A model generated the notes under the pieces. The model was not told the DNA's origin. It did no database searches and saw only the letters and a program-made list of their open reading frames with translations. This document shows, piece by piece, positions 53,466 through 63,817 of a DNA stretch of 64,000 nucleotides. A program made the position numbers and the translations under genes. Location of the stretch: NCBI RefSeq assembly GCF_004331695.1, contig NZ_SJSL01000001.1:1550001-1614000 (forward strand). Direction: 5' to 3'. Origin of the DNA: Pedobacter psychroterrae (lineage in GTDB: Bacteria > Bacteroidota > Bacteroidia > Sphingobacteriales > Sphingobacteriaceae). Numbering within the stretch: the first letter of the stretch is position 1; each line of letters opens with the position of its first letter.

Positions 53466-54794
53466 TTAAATATACCTGTTTATTAGGTTTTCCAAAAATT
53501 CTTGTCTTCCGCTTAGCGTAGCTGGTTCGCCATTCTGTACCGCATACTCACGCAGGTCTTCCAGGTTCAAAGCTCCGTTTTCAAATTCTTTTCCTTTGCC
53601 GCTATCGAACGATGCATAACGATCGGTCCGGATCTTTTTATAATCCGACTTGTTGAGGATCTCATCTGCCACGATCAAAGCACGAGCAAACATGTCCATG
53701 CCGCCAATGTGTGCATAGAAAAGGTCTGCTCTGTCGGTAGAATTTCTACGGATCTTTGCATCAAAGTTGATACCTCCTGTTTTGAGACCGCCCGATTCAA
53801 GAATGATCAGCATAGATTCTACCAGCTCATTGATGTTGTTCGGGAACTGGTCAGTATCCCATCCGTTTTGGTAATCGCCTCTGTTGGCGTCTATTGATCC
53901 AAGGATACCTGCATCAACAGCTACCTGCAACTCATGCTGGAAGGTGTGTCCCGCCAAGGTAGCATGGTTTACTTCCAGGTTTAGTTTAAAATCTCCAAGT
54001 AAATCATACTTCTGAAGGAAGCCCAATACGGTAGCCGCGTCATAATCGTACTGGTGTTTGGTAGGCTCACATGGTTTAGGTTCGATCAGGAAGGTTCCTT
54101 TAAATCCATTCTTTCTGGCATAGTCTTTAGACGCATGCAGGAATTTGGCCAGGTGTTCCTGTTCCCGTTTCATATCAGTGTTTAACAGCGACATATAGCC
54201 TTCTCTACCTCCCCAGAATACATAGTTTTCGCCGCCCAGCGCTATCGTAGCATCCAATGCTGCTTTTACCTGTGCTGCACCATGTGCCAATACATGAAAA
54301 TCAGGATTGGTAGCAGCACCGTTCATATACCTTCTGTGAGAGAACAGGTTGGCCGTGCCCCACAATAACTTTACTCCGCTTTCTGCTTGTTTTTCTTTGG
54401 CGTAATCTACCAGGGTCTGCAGCCTTTTGTCATTTACATTGATGTCATTGTCATAGTCTACCACGTCTACATCGTGGAAGCAGTAGTAAGGGATGTCCAG
54501 CTTGGTTAAAAATTCAAATGCAGCATCCATTTTGTCTTTGGCACGTTCTACAGGGTCGCTTTTTTCATCCCATGGGAAAATGTGACTTGGTCCGCCAAAG
54601 GGATCTGCGCCATTGCCGACAAACGAATGCCAGTAAGCCCCGGCAAAGCGAAGGTGTTCTTTCAATGTTTTGCCGCCTATTACTCTTTCAGCATCGTACC
54701 ATCTGAATGCAAGGGGATTGTCTGTTTGAGGTCCTTCGTAGGCGATCTTGCCGATCTGCGCGAAGTATTCTTTCTCTGAATTAAGTGTTGACAT
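53466..54794 (-). CDS. xylA: Xylose isomerase
   Basis: A 442-residue class II xylose isomerase. The catalytic histidine region is [13 protein letters not shown], metal ligands lie in [40 protein letters not shown] and [18 protein letters not shown], and the C-terminal [12 protein letters not shown] is typical. It converts D-xylose to D-xylulose. It lies between xylB and the symporter. Confidence 0.97.
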   Translation of the reverse strand: MSTLNSEKEYFAQIGKIAYEGPQTDNPLAFRWYDAERVIGGKTLKEHLRFAGAYWHSFVGNGADPFGGPSHIFPWDEKSDPVERAKDKMDAAFEFLTKLDIPYYCFHDVDVVDYDNDINVNDKRLQTLVDYAKEKQAESGVKLLWGTANLFSHRRYMNGAATNPDFHVLAHGAAQVKAALDATIALGGENYVFWGGREGYMSLLNTDMKREQEHLAKFLHASKDYARKNGFKGTFLIEPKPCEPTKHQYDYDAATVLGFLQKYDLLGDFKLNLEVNHATLAGHTFQHELQVAVDAGILGSIDANRGDYQNGWDTDQFPNNINELVESMLIILESGGLKTGGINFDAKIRRNSTDRADLFYAHIGGMDMFARALIVADEILNKSDYKKIRTDRYASFDSGKGKEFENGALNLEDLREYAVQNGEPATLSGRQEFLENLINRYI

Positions 54795-54822
54795 AATGTA
54801 TTTAGGTTTTAAAGTGTATATG

Positions 54823-56307
54823 TTAGATTATGGTATTTAATTGTTGCATCAGTAACTGCTTCCAGTTCTGGTAATGTTCTTCCAGGTTTTCTCCGTTCGG
54901 TTCTACCAGCTGGATAGGTTTTTTGTTGGTGAATGCCTCACTGGCAGATTTGAATATACCTGCTCCGATTCCTGCACCTATGGCGGCTCCGTAACTGCCA
55001 TCATTGTTGTGCAGCTCTACAGGAACGCCTGTGATGTTAACGAAGGATTGGGTAAAGAGTTCGCTGAGGAAAAGATTGGATTTTCCAGCCCTGATAATAG
55101 AGGGCTGCATACCGTTCTCTCTTAAAATGTCCAGACCGTATCTGAATGAAAAAGCTATACCTTCCTGCACAGCACGGAATATATGCGCCTGTGTATGCAG
55201 GTTGAGGTCTATGTGGTGAAGGTGTACACCTACCATTTTGTTGTTCAACATTCGCTCTGCTCCATTTCCGAACGGCAATACGCGCAGCCCGTCACTGCCC
55301 ACAGCAATACTCGCGGCGGCGCGGTTCATGGAATTATAGTCAACAGCAGCACCAAACACGTTTTTAATCCAGCGGTTCATGCTTCCCGTGCCGTTGATGC
55401 AAAGCAACACACCGAGTCTTTGTTGCTCGATGGCGTGGTTTACATGCGCGAAGGTATTTACCCTCGATTGCGGATCCGACAGCAGGTGATCGGTCACTCC
55501 ATAGATCACTCCGGAAGTGCCTGCCGTAGCGGCTACTTCACCGGGCTCGGTCACGTTTAGCGACAAGGCATTGTTGGGCTGGTCTCCCGCTTTATAAGAT
55601 ACTGGTATGCCCGGTTTTAATCCAAGGCTGTCGGCAACTGATTTAGTAATATAACCATGCGCTGAGAATACAGGCCTGATCTGAGGGATCACTGAGTCAT
55701 CAAAGCCATAATAGTCCATCAGTTCAGATGACAGCTTGTTTTCTTTAAAATCCCAGAAAATACCCTCCGAAAGTGCCGATATACTGGTAGTGATATCGCC
55801 TGTCAGTTTCATTGCGATGAAATCGCCCGGCAGCATTAGTTTGTCTGCTTTACTGTATACCTCAGGCTCATTTTGCTTTACCCAGGCCATTTTGGAGGCA
55901 GTAAAGTTACCTGGTGAGTTGAGCAGGCGGCTTAATGAAAACTCCTCTCCCAACGCATCAAAGGCTTTGTTGCCTATCTCAACTGCCCGGCTATCACACC
56001 AGATGATGCTGTTTCGGAGGTTTTGCTGGTCCTTGTCTACAATCACCAGTCCATGCATCTGATAGGCAATACCAATTGCAGCGATCTGCTGCGGATCATA
56101 TTTCTGTTGCTGGTTGCAGCGCATGATCGCTTTTTGCACATGCTCCCACCACATGTCGGGAGATTGCTCTGCCCATCCATATTTTGGGGCCAGAATTTCT
56201 GATTCGCTGTCGGGGTACTGTGCGCTTGCCAGAATGTTGCCAGAAGCAGTATCAACCACCGAAACCTTGATAGAGGAAGTGCCTACATCAATACCTAATA
56301 AATACAT
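54823..56307 (-). CDS. xylB: Xylulokinase
   Basis: A 494-residue FGGY kinase from the ATG at 56307 ([19 protein letters not shown]). Further motifs are [43 protein letters not shown] and the ATP-binding [15 protein letters not shown]. An in-frame ATG at 56364 would add 19 poorly conserved residues and lies before the likely transcription start, so it is rejected. It phosphorylates D-xylulose for the pentose phosphate pathway. Confidence 0.95.
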   Translation of the reverse strand: MYLLGIDVGTSSIKVSVVDTASGNILASAQYPDSESEILAPKYGWAEQSPDMWWEHVQKAIMRCNQQQKYDPQQIAAIGIAYQMHGLVIVDKDQQNLRNSIIWCDSRAVEIGNKAFDALGEEFSLSRLLNSPGNFTASKMAWVKQNEPEVYSKADKLMLPGDFIAMKLTGDITTSISALSEGIFWDFKENKLSSELMDYYGFDDSVIPQIRPVFSAHGYITKSVADSLGLKPGIPVSYKAGDQPNNALSLNVTEPGEVAATAGTSGVIYGVTDHLLSDPQSRVNTFAHVNHAIEQQRLGVLLCINGTGSMNRWIKNVFGAAVDYNSMNRAAASIAVGSDGLRVLPFGNGAERMLNNKMVGVHLHHIDLNLHTQAHIFRAVQEGIAFSFRYGLDILRENGMQPSIIRAGKSNLFLSELFTQSFVNITGVPVELHNNDGSYGAAIGAGIGAGIFKSASEAFTNKKPIQLVEPNGENLEEHYQNWKQLLMQQLNTII

Positions 56308-56361
56308 TTGATTTGATTTAACTTGTTGTTCAATTTGATTAATTTGGTTAACGAAAATAAT

Positions 56362-56369
56362 CAAATATT
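56362..56369 (-). promoter_or_regulatory. Near-consensus -7 box for xylB
   Basis: On the minus strand AATATTTG differs from TAnnTTTG at the first two positions (only A for T at the first and the A retained at the second gives one mismatch). It lies directly downstream of the LacI-type operator, as expected for a repressed promoter. Confidence 0.35.
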
Positions 56370-56377
56370 TATATTAA

Positions 56378-56389
56378 GCAATCGATTGC
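56378..56389. promoter_or_regulatory. LacI-type operator between xylB and the regulator
   Basis: GCAATCGATTGC is a perfect 12-bp palindrome with the central CG typical of LacI/PurR family operators. It lies in the space between the divergent xylB and LacI-type genes, 33 bases before the regulator ATG and 70 bases before xylB, so one bound dimer could control both promoters. Confidence 0.7.
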
Positions 56390-56422
56390 GATAAAAATAT
56401 TTTATCATATTTACATTCGTTT

Positions 56423-57457
56423 ATGAAGAATCAGAAAAGGACTACTATTTACGACATCGCAAAGAAGCTAAATATAAACGCATCCTCGGTTTCAAGGGCG
56501 CTTACCAACGGTATGAACGTAAGTGAGGCCACCCGGCAACTGATTGTAAAAACTGCTAAGGAGCTCAATTATAAACAAAATAGTCTTGCCTCTAATCTTC
56601 GTAAAGGACAAAATCAGACAATTGGCGTAGTTGTGCCACGCATCAACCAGAACTTTTTTGCGGATGTAATAGCCGGAATAGAAGAGGTTACATACCAAGA
56701 AGGTTATAACCTGATCATTTGTCAGTCAAACGAATCTTATGAAAGGGAAGTTAAATGTGTAAATACGCTGATCAACCAGCATGTTAGTTGCATCATCATT
56801 TCCATCAGCGCAGACTTTGAAGACGGACAGCACCTTAAAAATGCCATGGACCAGGGCATTCGCCTCATTCAGTTTGACCGTGTGGCAGATAACCTGGATA
56901 CTTTTAAGGTATTGAATGATAATGAACAAGCTTCGGAGGAAGCGGTGAGCCATCTGATTGCACAGGGATATAAACGGATCGCTTTGCTGGAAGGCCCGCA
57001 AAACCTCAATATTTTTAAACAGCGTAAAGCCGGTTACCTGGCCGCTTTAAAGAAACATGGTTATCCTGTGTTGCCGGAACTGATCAAAGAAAATGCCTGG
57101 ACTAAGGAACTTGGTGCCGAGGCTACTTCGGCCTTGCTGAACCTCCCGGACAGGCCAGATGCCATCTTTGCCTCTACATCAGATTTTTCGGCCCTTGGTG
57201 TGCTCGAGGTGGCGACTAAAATGGGCCTGAACGTGCCGAACGAATTGGGGGTCTGCGGTTATTCTAATGAAGCTTTTACCGAAATTACCAGTCCGTCTAT
57301 CACCACAATAGACCAGTACAGCATGAGTATGGGCAAGACAATTGCCAACCTGTACTTTCAGAATATGCTGTCAGACCAGGTTAATGTAGTGCCTAAAATA
57401 GTCAGCATAAAGCCCAAACTGATCATCCGTTCTTCCACACAAAGATATAGCATATAG
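56423..57457 (+). CDS. LacI family transcriptional regulator of the xylose locus
   Basis: A 344-residue regulator. The N-terminal helix-turn-helix and hinge are TTIYDIAKKLNINASSVSRAL and NYKQNSLASNLRKGQ. The effector domain is periplasmic-binding-protein-like (IGVVVPRINQNFFADVIAGIEE, FASTSDFSALGVLEVATKMG, GVCGYSNEAFTEITSPSITTIDQ). It probably represses xylB-xylA-symporter and itself, released by xylose or a derivative. The next gene starts one base after its stop. Confidence 0.93.
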   Translation: MKNQKRTTIYDIAKKLNINASSVSRALTNGMNVSEATRQLIVKTAKELNYKQNSLASNLRKGQNQTIGVVVPRINQNFFADVIAGIEEVTYQEGYNLIICQSNESYEREVKCVNTLINQHVSCIIISISADFEDGQHLKNAMDQGIRLIQFDRVADNLDTFKVLNDNEQASEEAVSHLIAQGYKRIALLEGPQNLNIFKQRKAGYLAALKKHGYPVLPELIKENAWTKELGAEATSALLNLPDRPDAIFASTSDFSALGVLEVATKMGLNVPNELGVCGYSNEAFTEITSPSITTIDQYSMSMGKTIANLYFQNMLSDQVNVVPKIVSIKPKLIIRSSTQRYSI

Positions 57458-57458
57458 T

Positions 57459-58733
57459 ATGGTAAAACATTTAATATCCAACCTTACGTTTCAGGTTTTG
57501 CTGGCGATCACGCTCGGTATAGCAGTCGGCGCATTTTTTCCCGGTTTTGCACCTCATGCTAAGTTGATTAGTCAGAGTTTTATCAGTATGATCAGCATGC
57601 TCATCGCACCCATTATATTTCTAACCATTGTGCTGGGGATAGCACATATGGGCGATATGAAAAAGGTGGGCAGGGTAGGCGGGAAGGCGCTGCTATATTT
57701 TGAACTCGTTACCACACTGGCCATCATAATTGGTATGGTGGTAGCTAATTTGTTAAAGCCCGGAGTAGGCATCCAGGTAGCAGAAGGAGATGTCAATAAG
57801 GTAAAAACGTATACGGAACAGGCAGATGGTATCAACTGGATGGAGTTCTTTGCACACATCATTCCCCACAATGTATTTGAGTCCTTTGCCAAAGGTGATA
57901 TTTTGCAGATTTTGTTTTTCGCCATACTATTTGGTTATGGCCTTAACAAAATGGGCGAAACAGGACATTCGTTGCTGAGTACTTTTGATAAAATATCCAA
58001 AGTGTTTTTTAACATCATGAAGATCGTGATGCGTCTGGCACCGGTTGGCGCTTTTGGTGGCATGGCCTACAGCGTGGGCACTTACGGACTTGATACGCTA
58101 CTTCCGATGGCAAAGCTGATGGGAGCAGTATACCTGACCTGCTTCCTCTTCATTTTTGTGGTGCTGAACGCGATATGCAGGTTTTATAAATTTAGTTTAT
58201 GGCAATATCTTAAATACATCCGGCAGGAGATCCTTATCGTGCTTGGTACTTCCTCTTCAGAATCTGTACTGCCCAGTATGATGCAGAAAATGGAAGCCAT
58301 AGGATGTAAAAAGTCGGTGGTAGGTTTGGTGATCCCTACTGGCTATTCTTTTAACCTTGATGGTACGGCAATCTATTTGTCTATGGCGGTGATATTCCTG
58401 TGCCAGGTATTTAACGTCAATCTTTCCGTTGGCCAGCAGATCAGTATACTTGCAGTTTTAATGGTTACATCCAAAGGTGCGGCAGGGGTAACGGGCAGCG
58501 GTTTTATTGTTTTGGCTTCTACCCTGGCGGCATTAAAGATTATGCCGGTAGAGCACATAGCTATACTGCTGGGTGTGGACCGGTTTATGTCTGAAGCGCG
58601 TGCCATTACCAATATGATCGGTAATGGAATTGCTACTATTGTGATTGCGAAAAGTGAAAATGAATTTGACGAAGCGAAATATCAGTTGGCAATACGTCCA
58701 GAAGCCATTGAAAAAGCAGAAGAAAGTATTTAA
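57459..58733 (+). CDS. Dicarboxylate:cation symporter, DctA-like
   Basis: A 424-residue DAACS family transporter. The family signatures are LGTSSSESVLPSMMQKMEAI, IPTGYSFNLDGTAIYLSMAV, SKGAAGVTGSGFIVLASTLA and LGVDRFMSEARAITNMIGNG; the last favours C4-dicarboxylates over glutamate. It imports succinate, fumarate or malate with protons or sodium. It is in one transcript with the LacI-type regulator, which is unusual for a DctA and suggests shared carbon-source control. Confidence 0.9.
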   Translation: MVKHLISNLTFQVLLAITLGIAVGAFFPGFAPHAKLISQSFISMISMLIAPIIFLTIVLGIAHMGDMKKVGRVGGKALLYFELVTTLAIIIGMVVANLLKPGVGIQVAEGDVNKVKTYTEQADGINWMEFFAHIIPHNVFESFAKGDILQILFFAILFGYGLNKMGETGHSLLSTFDKISKVFFNIMKIVMRLAPVGAFGGMAYSVGTYGLDTLLPMAKLMGAVYLTCFLFIFVVLNAICRFYKFSLWQYLKYIRQEILIVLGTSSSESVLPSMMQKMEAIGCKKSVVGLVIPTGYSFNLDGTAIYLSMAVIFLCQVFNVNLSVGQQISILAVLMVTSKGAAGVTGSGFIVLASTLAALKIMPVEHIAILLGVDRFMSEARAITNMIGNGIATIVIAKSENEFDEAKYQLAIRPEAIEKAEESI

Positions 58734-58763
58734 ACATGTTTCTTTTTTTACAATGATTGGCAA

Positions 58764-58771
58764 TACATTTG
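58764..58771 (+). promoter_or_regulatory. -7 box (TACATTTG) for ppnP
   Basis: An exact TAnnTTTG match 37 bases before the ppnP ATG. Confidence 0.5.
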
Positions 58772-58808
58772 TTTTAAGTAATTAACATTAATCAGATAGA
58801 ACTAAACT

Positions 58809-59114
58809 ATGGATAATTCAACAGCACCCCTGCAATCGGTAGAACATAATTTATATTTTGAAGGAAAGGTACAAAGCCTTGGACTGCAAACAGATAAAGG
58901 TAAAGCTACAGTTGGCGTAATGAAAAAAGGCAGTTATACTTTTTCGGCATCTGCACCCGAAAGAATGAAGGTTATTTCAGGGGTATTGGATGTAAAATTA
59001 AAGGACACTGAATATAAAAAGTACCACGAGCAGGACGAATTTGAAGTTGCTGCAGGTACTTCATTTGACGTGATCTGCGAAGATGACGTAGCTTATATCT
59101 GCTTTTACGGATAA
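58809..59114 (+). CDS. ppnP: Pyrimidine/purine nucleoside phosphorylase PpnP
   Basis: A 101-residue single-domain cupin. YFEGKVQSLGLQTDKGKATVGVM and the final FDVICEDDVAYICFYG match the PpnP (formerly DUF1255) family. It splits several nucleosides with phosphate. It is the second nucleoside phosphorylase in the window. It appears to have its own promoter. Confidence 0.9.
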   Translation: MDNSTAPLQSVEHNLYFEGKVQSLGLQTDKGKATVGVMKKGSYTFSASAPERMKVISGVLDVKLKDTEYKKYHEQDEFEVAAGTSFDVICEDDVAYICFYG

Positions 59115-59166
59115 TCTGTTGCGTAAAGGATTAACGATACTTCAAAAATATTGTTAAATTTCATGC

Positions 59167-61332
59167 ATGAAAAATGCGCTGCTATTAATTACTTTCACCA
59201 CATACACACTTTTTTGTTCGGCGCAGAGCCAGTTAAAAGAGAAAACTGCATTCCAGACGGGGAGTGCATGGCGACCAGAAATAGATGTAAGATCTGATAT
59301 TGCCATTGTGTATGGTGCAGGCGACAGGCCTGGTATGACATTCGAACAAAGAGTGAAGTCCTGGCGTGATCATGGATATCAGACACATTTTATGACTGGC
59401 ATTGCATGGGGAGAATACCAGGATTATTTTTTGGGTAAATGGGACGGAAAGAACCACCAGGAAATAGGGCAGATGGATCGAAACGGGCAGGTCATCTGGC
59501 ATGGTGGTGGGGTGCCCTATATTGTACCTGTGCAGTCTTTTCTGGAATATATGAAAACTGCTATAATCAAAAAGGTAATAGATGCCGGCATCAGTTCTAT
59601 TTATCTGGAAGAGCCGGAATTCTGGTCGAGAGCAGGATATAGCCAGGTTTTTAAAGAGGAGTGGAAGAAATACTATGGGTTTGACTGGAAGCCGCAACAT
59701 GAATCGGCTGAAAATACCTACCTGTCCAGCAAACTGAAATACCAACTGTATTACAATGCCGTCAAAGATGTATCTGCCTATGCCAAATCTTATGGTATGA
59801 GAAAGGGTATGAATATTAAGGTCTATATCGCCACACATTCACTGGTCAACTATTCGTCCTGGAGGATCGTCAGTCCCGAAGCAAGCCTGTCGGCCCTGCC
59901 GGGAATAGATGGCTACATTGCCCAGGTATGGACAGGGACATCCAGGGAACCCACGTTTTATGATGGTAACAGTAAGGAAAGGGTATTTGAGAATGCTTTT
60001 CTTGAATACGGATCAATGGTGTCTATGACCGCGCCAACCGGTCGCAAAATGTTCTTTCTGACAGATCCAATTGAAGACTGGCCGCGGGACTGGGCCGATT
60101 ATAAGCGCAATTATCAGGCGACTTTTACCGCTAAACTCCTTTATCCAATGGTAGCTGACTATGAGGTAATGCCCTGGCCTGAGCGGATTTATACCAGGCC
60201 TTATAAGCTGGCCAATAGTGCAGAAGAAGTACTGATTCCTTCATACTATGCTACCCAGATGCAGGTGATGGTCAATGCGCTGAATGATATGCCCAGGTCA
60301 GATAACCGTGTCACAGGCCAGAATGGGATCGGTGTGCTGATGAGCAATAGTCTGATGTTTCAGCGTTTCCCTGATCATAAAGGCTACGATGATCCGCAGT
60401 TCTCCAACTTTTACGGACAGACCCTCCCCTTATTAAAGAACGGGGTGCCTGTACAAACAGTACATATGGAGAATTTATCCTTTAAAGGCGCTTTAAAAGA
60501 TATTAAAGTGCTGATTGTGAGCTATTCTAATATGAAGCCAAATTCAGAAGAAGTTCATGAATATCTGGCAGACTGGGTGAAGAAAGGCGGAGTGCTGGTA
60601 TACTGTGGCAGAGATGATGATCCTTATCAGGGAGTAATGGAATGGTGGAATACCAAAAACAATAAGTATAGCGCAGCATCTGAGCACCTGTTTGAGCTCA
60701 TGAAAATAAAGCCTGATGAAAATACAAGGATTGCCTCAGGAAAAGGATTTGTGTATGTGATCAGACAAAACCCTAAAGAATTTGTGTTGAAATCAAATCA
60801 GGACAAGGTACTGCTGGATGTGGTGCAGCAAGCTTATGAAAAAGACCTGCGTGCCGGTAGACTTGAGTTTAAAAACAGCTTTTATCTGGAACGAGGTCCG
60901 TATGATATTGTTTCGGTAATGGATGAGCACGCAGATAAGCAGCCATATGTGATCAACGGGCCGGTAATAGACCTTTTTGACCCTGCACTTCCTGTGCTTT
61001 CATCAAAAAGTATAAATCCGGGTGAACAGGCCCTGCTGTATAATATAAACAGGATCAAGGATCGGTCGCGACCGATGGTGCTTGCAAGTGCTTCAAGAAT
61101 ATATAATGAAGTAAGGGATGAAAAGGGATACAGTTTTGTCTGTAAAAGCCCCGCAAAAACCATAAACAGCATGCGCATTTTCCTGCCGGTTAAGCCTGTG
61201 GAAGTGTTGGCGACAAATGCTGCCGGAGAGAAAATGGAAGCAGTAAAAAGCTCATGGGATGCAACTTCCGGTACTTTTTACCTTTCATTTGACAATAATC
61301 CTGACGGAATTTCCATAAGATTAAGCTGGTAA
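59167..61332 (+). CDS. Large secreted protein, possible glycoside hydrolase
   Basis: A 721-residue protein with a signal peptide (ends near LFCSAQS). I do not recognise the family for certain. The first 400 or so residues resemble a TIM-barrel glycosidase: RPGMTFEQRVKSWRDHGY, GGGVPYIVPVQSFLEYM, ISSIYLEEPEFWSRAGYS (a cluster of possible catalytic glutamates). Residues about 420-510 (VPVQTVHMENLSFKG, VLIVSYSNMKPNSEEVHEYL, WVKKGGVLVYCGRD) look like the glutaminase-like domain found after the barrel in beta-galactosidases of GH42 type. The C-terminus looks like a beta sandwich. Confidence 0.55.
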   Translation: MKNALLLITFTTYTLFCSAQSQLKEKTAFQTGSAWRPEIDVRSDIAIVYGAGDRPGMTFEQRVKSWRDHGYQTHFMTGIAWGEYQDYFLGKWDGKNHQEIGQMDRNGQVIWHGGGVPYIVPVQSFLEYMKTAIIKKVIDAGISSIYLEEPEFWSRAGYSQVFKEEWKKYYGFDWKPQHESAENTYLSSKLKYQLYYNAVKDVSAYAKSYGMRKGMNIKVYIATHSLVNYSSWRIVSPEASLSALPGIDGYIAQVWTGTSREPTFYDGNSKERVFENAFLEYGSMVSMTAPTGRKMFFLTDPIEDWPRDWADYKRNYQATFTAKLLYPMVADYEVMPWPERIYTRPYKLANSAEEVLIPSYYATQMQVMVNALNDMPRSDNRVTGQNGIGVLMSNSLMFQRFPDHKGYDDPQFSNFYGQTLPLLKNGVPVQTVHMENLSFKGALKDIKVLIVSYSNMKPNSEEVHEYLADWVKKGGVLVYCGRDDDPYQGVMEWWNTKNNKYSAASEHLFELMKIKPDENTRIASGKGFVYVIRQNPKEFVLKSNQDKVLLDVVQQAYEKDLRAGRLEFKNSFYLERGPYDIVSVMDEHADKQPYVINGPVIDLFDPALPVLSSKSINPGEQALLYNINRIKDRSRPMVLASASRIYNEVRDEKGYSFVCKSPAKTINSMRIFLPVKPVEVLATNAAGEKMEAVKSSWDATSGTFYLSFDNNPDGISIRLSW

Positions 61333-61396
61333 TAAAGCGGCTTCAAAAAACTATTATTTATCGTATTTTGCGCAATTAAATTATAAACATCAGTAT

Positions 61397-62206
61397 ATGA
61401 AAGCTATTTTGTACATCACTACCGTCTCTTGTTTGTTGTTTTTAGGCTGTGGAGGGATGAAGCAGGGTTCGGGTAAGGCCAGCGAAGATAAAGACTGGGT
61501 TGCATTGTTCAACGGAAAGGACCTGGATGACTGGTTTGTGAAAATCCATCACCACGAAGTGGGAGAGAATTTTGGTAATACATTTAGGGTAGTGGATGGG
61601 ACTGTGCAAATCAGGTATGATCAGTATGGTGATTTTAATGACCAGTTCGGTCATTTGTATTATAAGGTTCCCTATTCTTATTATCACCTTAAGTTTGAAT
61701 ACCGCTTTGTAGGTAAATTGCAAAAGGGAGCACCCAGCTATACACTGTTAAACAGCGGTGTGATGTTTCACTCGCAGGATCCAAGAACCATGCTGAAAGA
61801 GCAGGACTGGCCGATATCGATAGAGATGCAGCTGTTGGCGGGACTCGGTGACGGCAAACCAAGGCCGACCGGTAACATGTGTTCGCCAGGTACGAATATA
61901 GTATATCAGGGGAAAATAGCAGCAGATCACTGTATTAATTCAACTTCTAAAACTTATGAAGGAGAGCAGTGGGTGAGTGGTGAGCTCATCGTTTTGGGCG
62001 ATTCAGTGATCAAACACATCATCAATGGCGATACGGTGCTGCAATATTCCAAACCCCAGATTGGTGGCGGAGTGGCAAATGGTTATGACCCAAAATACAA
62101 ACAAGACGGCAAATTACTAAGTAGTGGTTTTATTGCTTTGCAAAGTGAAGGTCAGCCGGTTGATTTTAGAAATATCAGGCTAAAAGATCTTTCACGTAAA
62201 AAGTAA
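61397..62206 (+). CDS. DUF1080 (3-keto-glycoside hydrolase-like) lipoprotein
   Basis: A 269-residue protein with a lipoprotein-type signal (FLGC, Cys18). The DUF1080 domain fills the rest: WVALFNGKDLDDWFVKI, HLYYKVPYSYYHLKFEYRF, NSGVMFHSQDP, SIEMQLL and the final GFIALQSEGQPVDFRNIRLKDL. Members have been linked to hydrolysis of 3-keto-disaccharides and related glycosides. It lies 64 bases after the putative glycosidase gene in the same direction. Confidence 0.85.
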   Translation: MKAILYITTVSCLLFLGCGGMKQGSGKASEDKDWVALFNGKDLDDWFVKIHHHEVGENFGNTFRVVDGTVQIRYDQYGDFNDQFGHLYYKVPYSYYHLKFEYRFVGKLQKGAPSYTLLNSGVMFHSQDPRTMLKEQDWPISIEMQLLAGLGDGKPRPTGNMCSPGTNIVYQGKIAADHCINSTSKTYEGEQWVSGELIVLGDSVIKHIINGDTVLQYSKPQIGGGVANGYDPKYKQDGKLLSSGFIALQSEGQPVDFRNIRLKDLSRKK

Positions 62207-62234
62207 TTGCCTTGTAACAAGTACCTGAAATGAA

Positions 62235-62265
62235 TTGGTTTTAAGAAGTATTTTATCTAAGTTTG
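62235..62265 (+). promoter_or_regulatory. Promoter of sucD
   Basis: The -7 box TAAGTTTG (62258-62265) is exact, and TTG at 62235-62237 lies 20 bases upstream as the -33 element. The ATG is 19 bases downstream of the box. Confidence 0.65.
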
Positions 62266-62284
62266 CACAAAAATTAAAAGATAC

Positions 62285-63157
62285 ATGAGTGTTTTAGTAA
62301 ATAAAGATTCTAAAGTTATTGTTCAGGGTTTTACTGGAAATGAGGGTACTTATCATGCTTCTCAGATGATCGAGTATGGAACGAATGTTGTTGGTGGTGT
62401 GACGCCTGGTAAAGGTGGGCAAACGCATTTAGACAGGCCGGTATTTAATACAGTAAAGGATTCGGTTGACAAAGCCGGTGCCAATGTATCTATTATATTT
62501 GTTCCCCCTGCATTTGCTGCTGATGCCATTATGGAAGCTGCTGAGGCGGGAATTAAAGTTATTGTTTGTATTACTGAAGGTATCCCTACAAAGGATATGA
62601 TTAAGGTTAAAGAATATATTGCTGGCAGGGATTGTCGTTTGATCGGCCCTAACTGTCCGGGAGTGATCACTGCTGATGAAGCTAAAATAGGTATTATGCC
62701 TGGTTTTATCTTTAAAAAAGGTACTGTTGGAGTAGTTTCCAAATCGGGTACTTTAACTTACGAAGCTGTTGATCAGGTTGTAAAAGCAGGTTTAGGAATC
62801 ACTACCGCCATAGGTATCGGTGGAGATCCGATCATAGGCACCACTACCAAAGAAGCTGTAGAATTGCTGATGAACGATCCTGAAACGGAAGGCATCATCA
62901 TGATCGGTGAAATAGGTGGCGGAATGGAAGCCGAGGCTGCACGCTGGATCAAAGAAAATGGTACTAAGCCTGTGGTTGGCTTTATTGCCGGACAAACTGC
63001 ACCAGCAGGACGCAGAATGGGCCATGCAGGTGCTATTGTGGGTGGAGCCGATGATACTGCTGCTGCCAAGATGAAGATTATGGCTGAGTGTGGTATTACT
63101 GTGGTAGAAAGCCCTGCTGAAATTGGCGAAGCAATGGCTGCATTACTGAAAAAATAA
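62285..63157 (+). CDS. sucD: Succinate-CoA ligase, alpha subunit
   Basis: A 290-residue subunit. The CoA-binding Rossmann part is [22 protein letters not shown], and the phosphorylated histidine is in [17 protein letters not shown] (about residue 246). [20 protein letters not shown] is also conserved. It makes ATP or GTP from succinyl-CoA in the TCA cycle. The beta subunit gene sucC is not adjacent, as is usual in this phylum. Confidence 0.97.
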   Translation: MSVLVNKDSKVIVQGFTGNEGTYHASQMIEYGTNVVGGVTPGKGGQTHLDRPVFNTVKDSVDKAGANVSIIFVPPAFAADAIMEAAEAGIKVIVCITEGIPTKDMIKVKEYIAGRDCRLIGPNCPGVITADEAKIGIMPGFIFKKGTVGVVSKSGTLTYEAVDQVVKAGLGITTAIGIGGDPIIGTTTKEAVELLMNDPETEGIIMIGEIGGGMEAEAARWIKENGTKPVVGFIAGQTAPAGRRMGHAGAIVGGADDTAAAKMKIMAECGITVVESPAEIGEAMAALLKK

Positions 63158-63176
63158 AGATCTTCTTGCACAATGC

Positions 63177-63211
63177 AAAAAGCTCTGGTGAATTTTTCAT
63201 TGGAGCTTTTT
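63177..63211 (+). terminator. Terminator after sucD
   Basis: AAAAAGCTC (63177-63185) pairs with GAGCTTTTT (63203-63211); the inner part also pairs with several G-T pairs. It lies 19 bases after the stop. Confidence 0.8.
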
Positions 63212-63315
63212 ATTTTTAGTAGTTTTGGGTATTAAGACGTGACGTTACTATGGCATATTCAAAAATCTGCCTCCCGATCTTTGTACGTATATGATTACAA
63301 CTAATTTTACACCAG

Positions 63316-63795
63316 ATGAAAGCTTTAATTAATAAAACATTTGCCTTAGGTGCCTTGTTGATCATAACAAGCTTTGTGGCCTGCGCCCAGAAACCAAAAA
63401 AAGAAGAACAGAAGAAAACAACCAAAAATATGGAGTGGAATAAACTGACTAAAGAAGAAGAGGATGTAATTGTACGCAAGGGTACTGAATATCCCGGAAC
63501 TGGGGCATTGTTGAACAATAAAGAAAAGGGAACTTATATCTGTCGTCGCTGTAATGTGCCTTTGTATCGTTCAGAATCTAAATTTGAGTCACACTGCGGA
63601 TGGCCAAGTTTTGATGATGAGATTAAAGGGGCAGTAGTTAAGGTCCCTGATGCCGATGGCTCACGCACAGAGATCGTTTGTGCTAACTGCAAGGCACACT
63701 TAGGTCACGTTTTTATAGGTGAAGGCTTTACCGCTAAAAATACCCGTAACTGTGTAAACTCTATTTCTATGAGTTTTGTGCCAGATAAGAAATGA
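63316..63795 (+). CDS. msrB: Exported peptide-methionine (R)-S-oxide reductase
   Basis: A 159-residue protein with a signal, possibly lipoprotein (SFVAC, Cys24). The MsrB domain fills residues about 38-156. Two zinc CxxC pairs are CRRC and CANC; HCGWPSF is conserved, and the catalytic cysteine is in [13 protein letters not shown]. It reduces methionine-R-sulfoxide in exported proteins. The redox partner is not encoded nearby. Confidence 0.94.
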   Translation: MKALINKTFALGALLIITSFVACAQKPKKEEQKKTTKNMEWNKLTKEEEDVIVRKGTEYPGTGALLNNKEKGTYICRRCNVPLYRSESKFESHCGWPSFDDEIKGAVVKVPDADGSRTEIVCANCKAHLGHVFIGEGFTAKNTRNCVNSISMSFVPDKK

Positions 63796-63817
63796 TTTTA
63801 TTTATAATGACATTACC

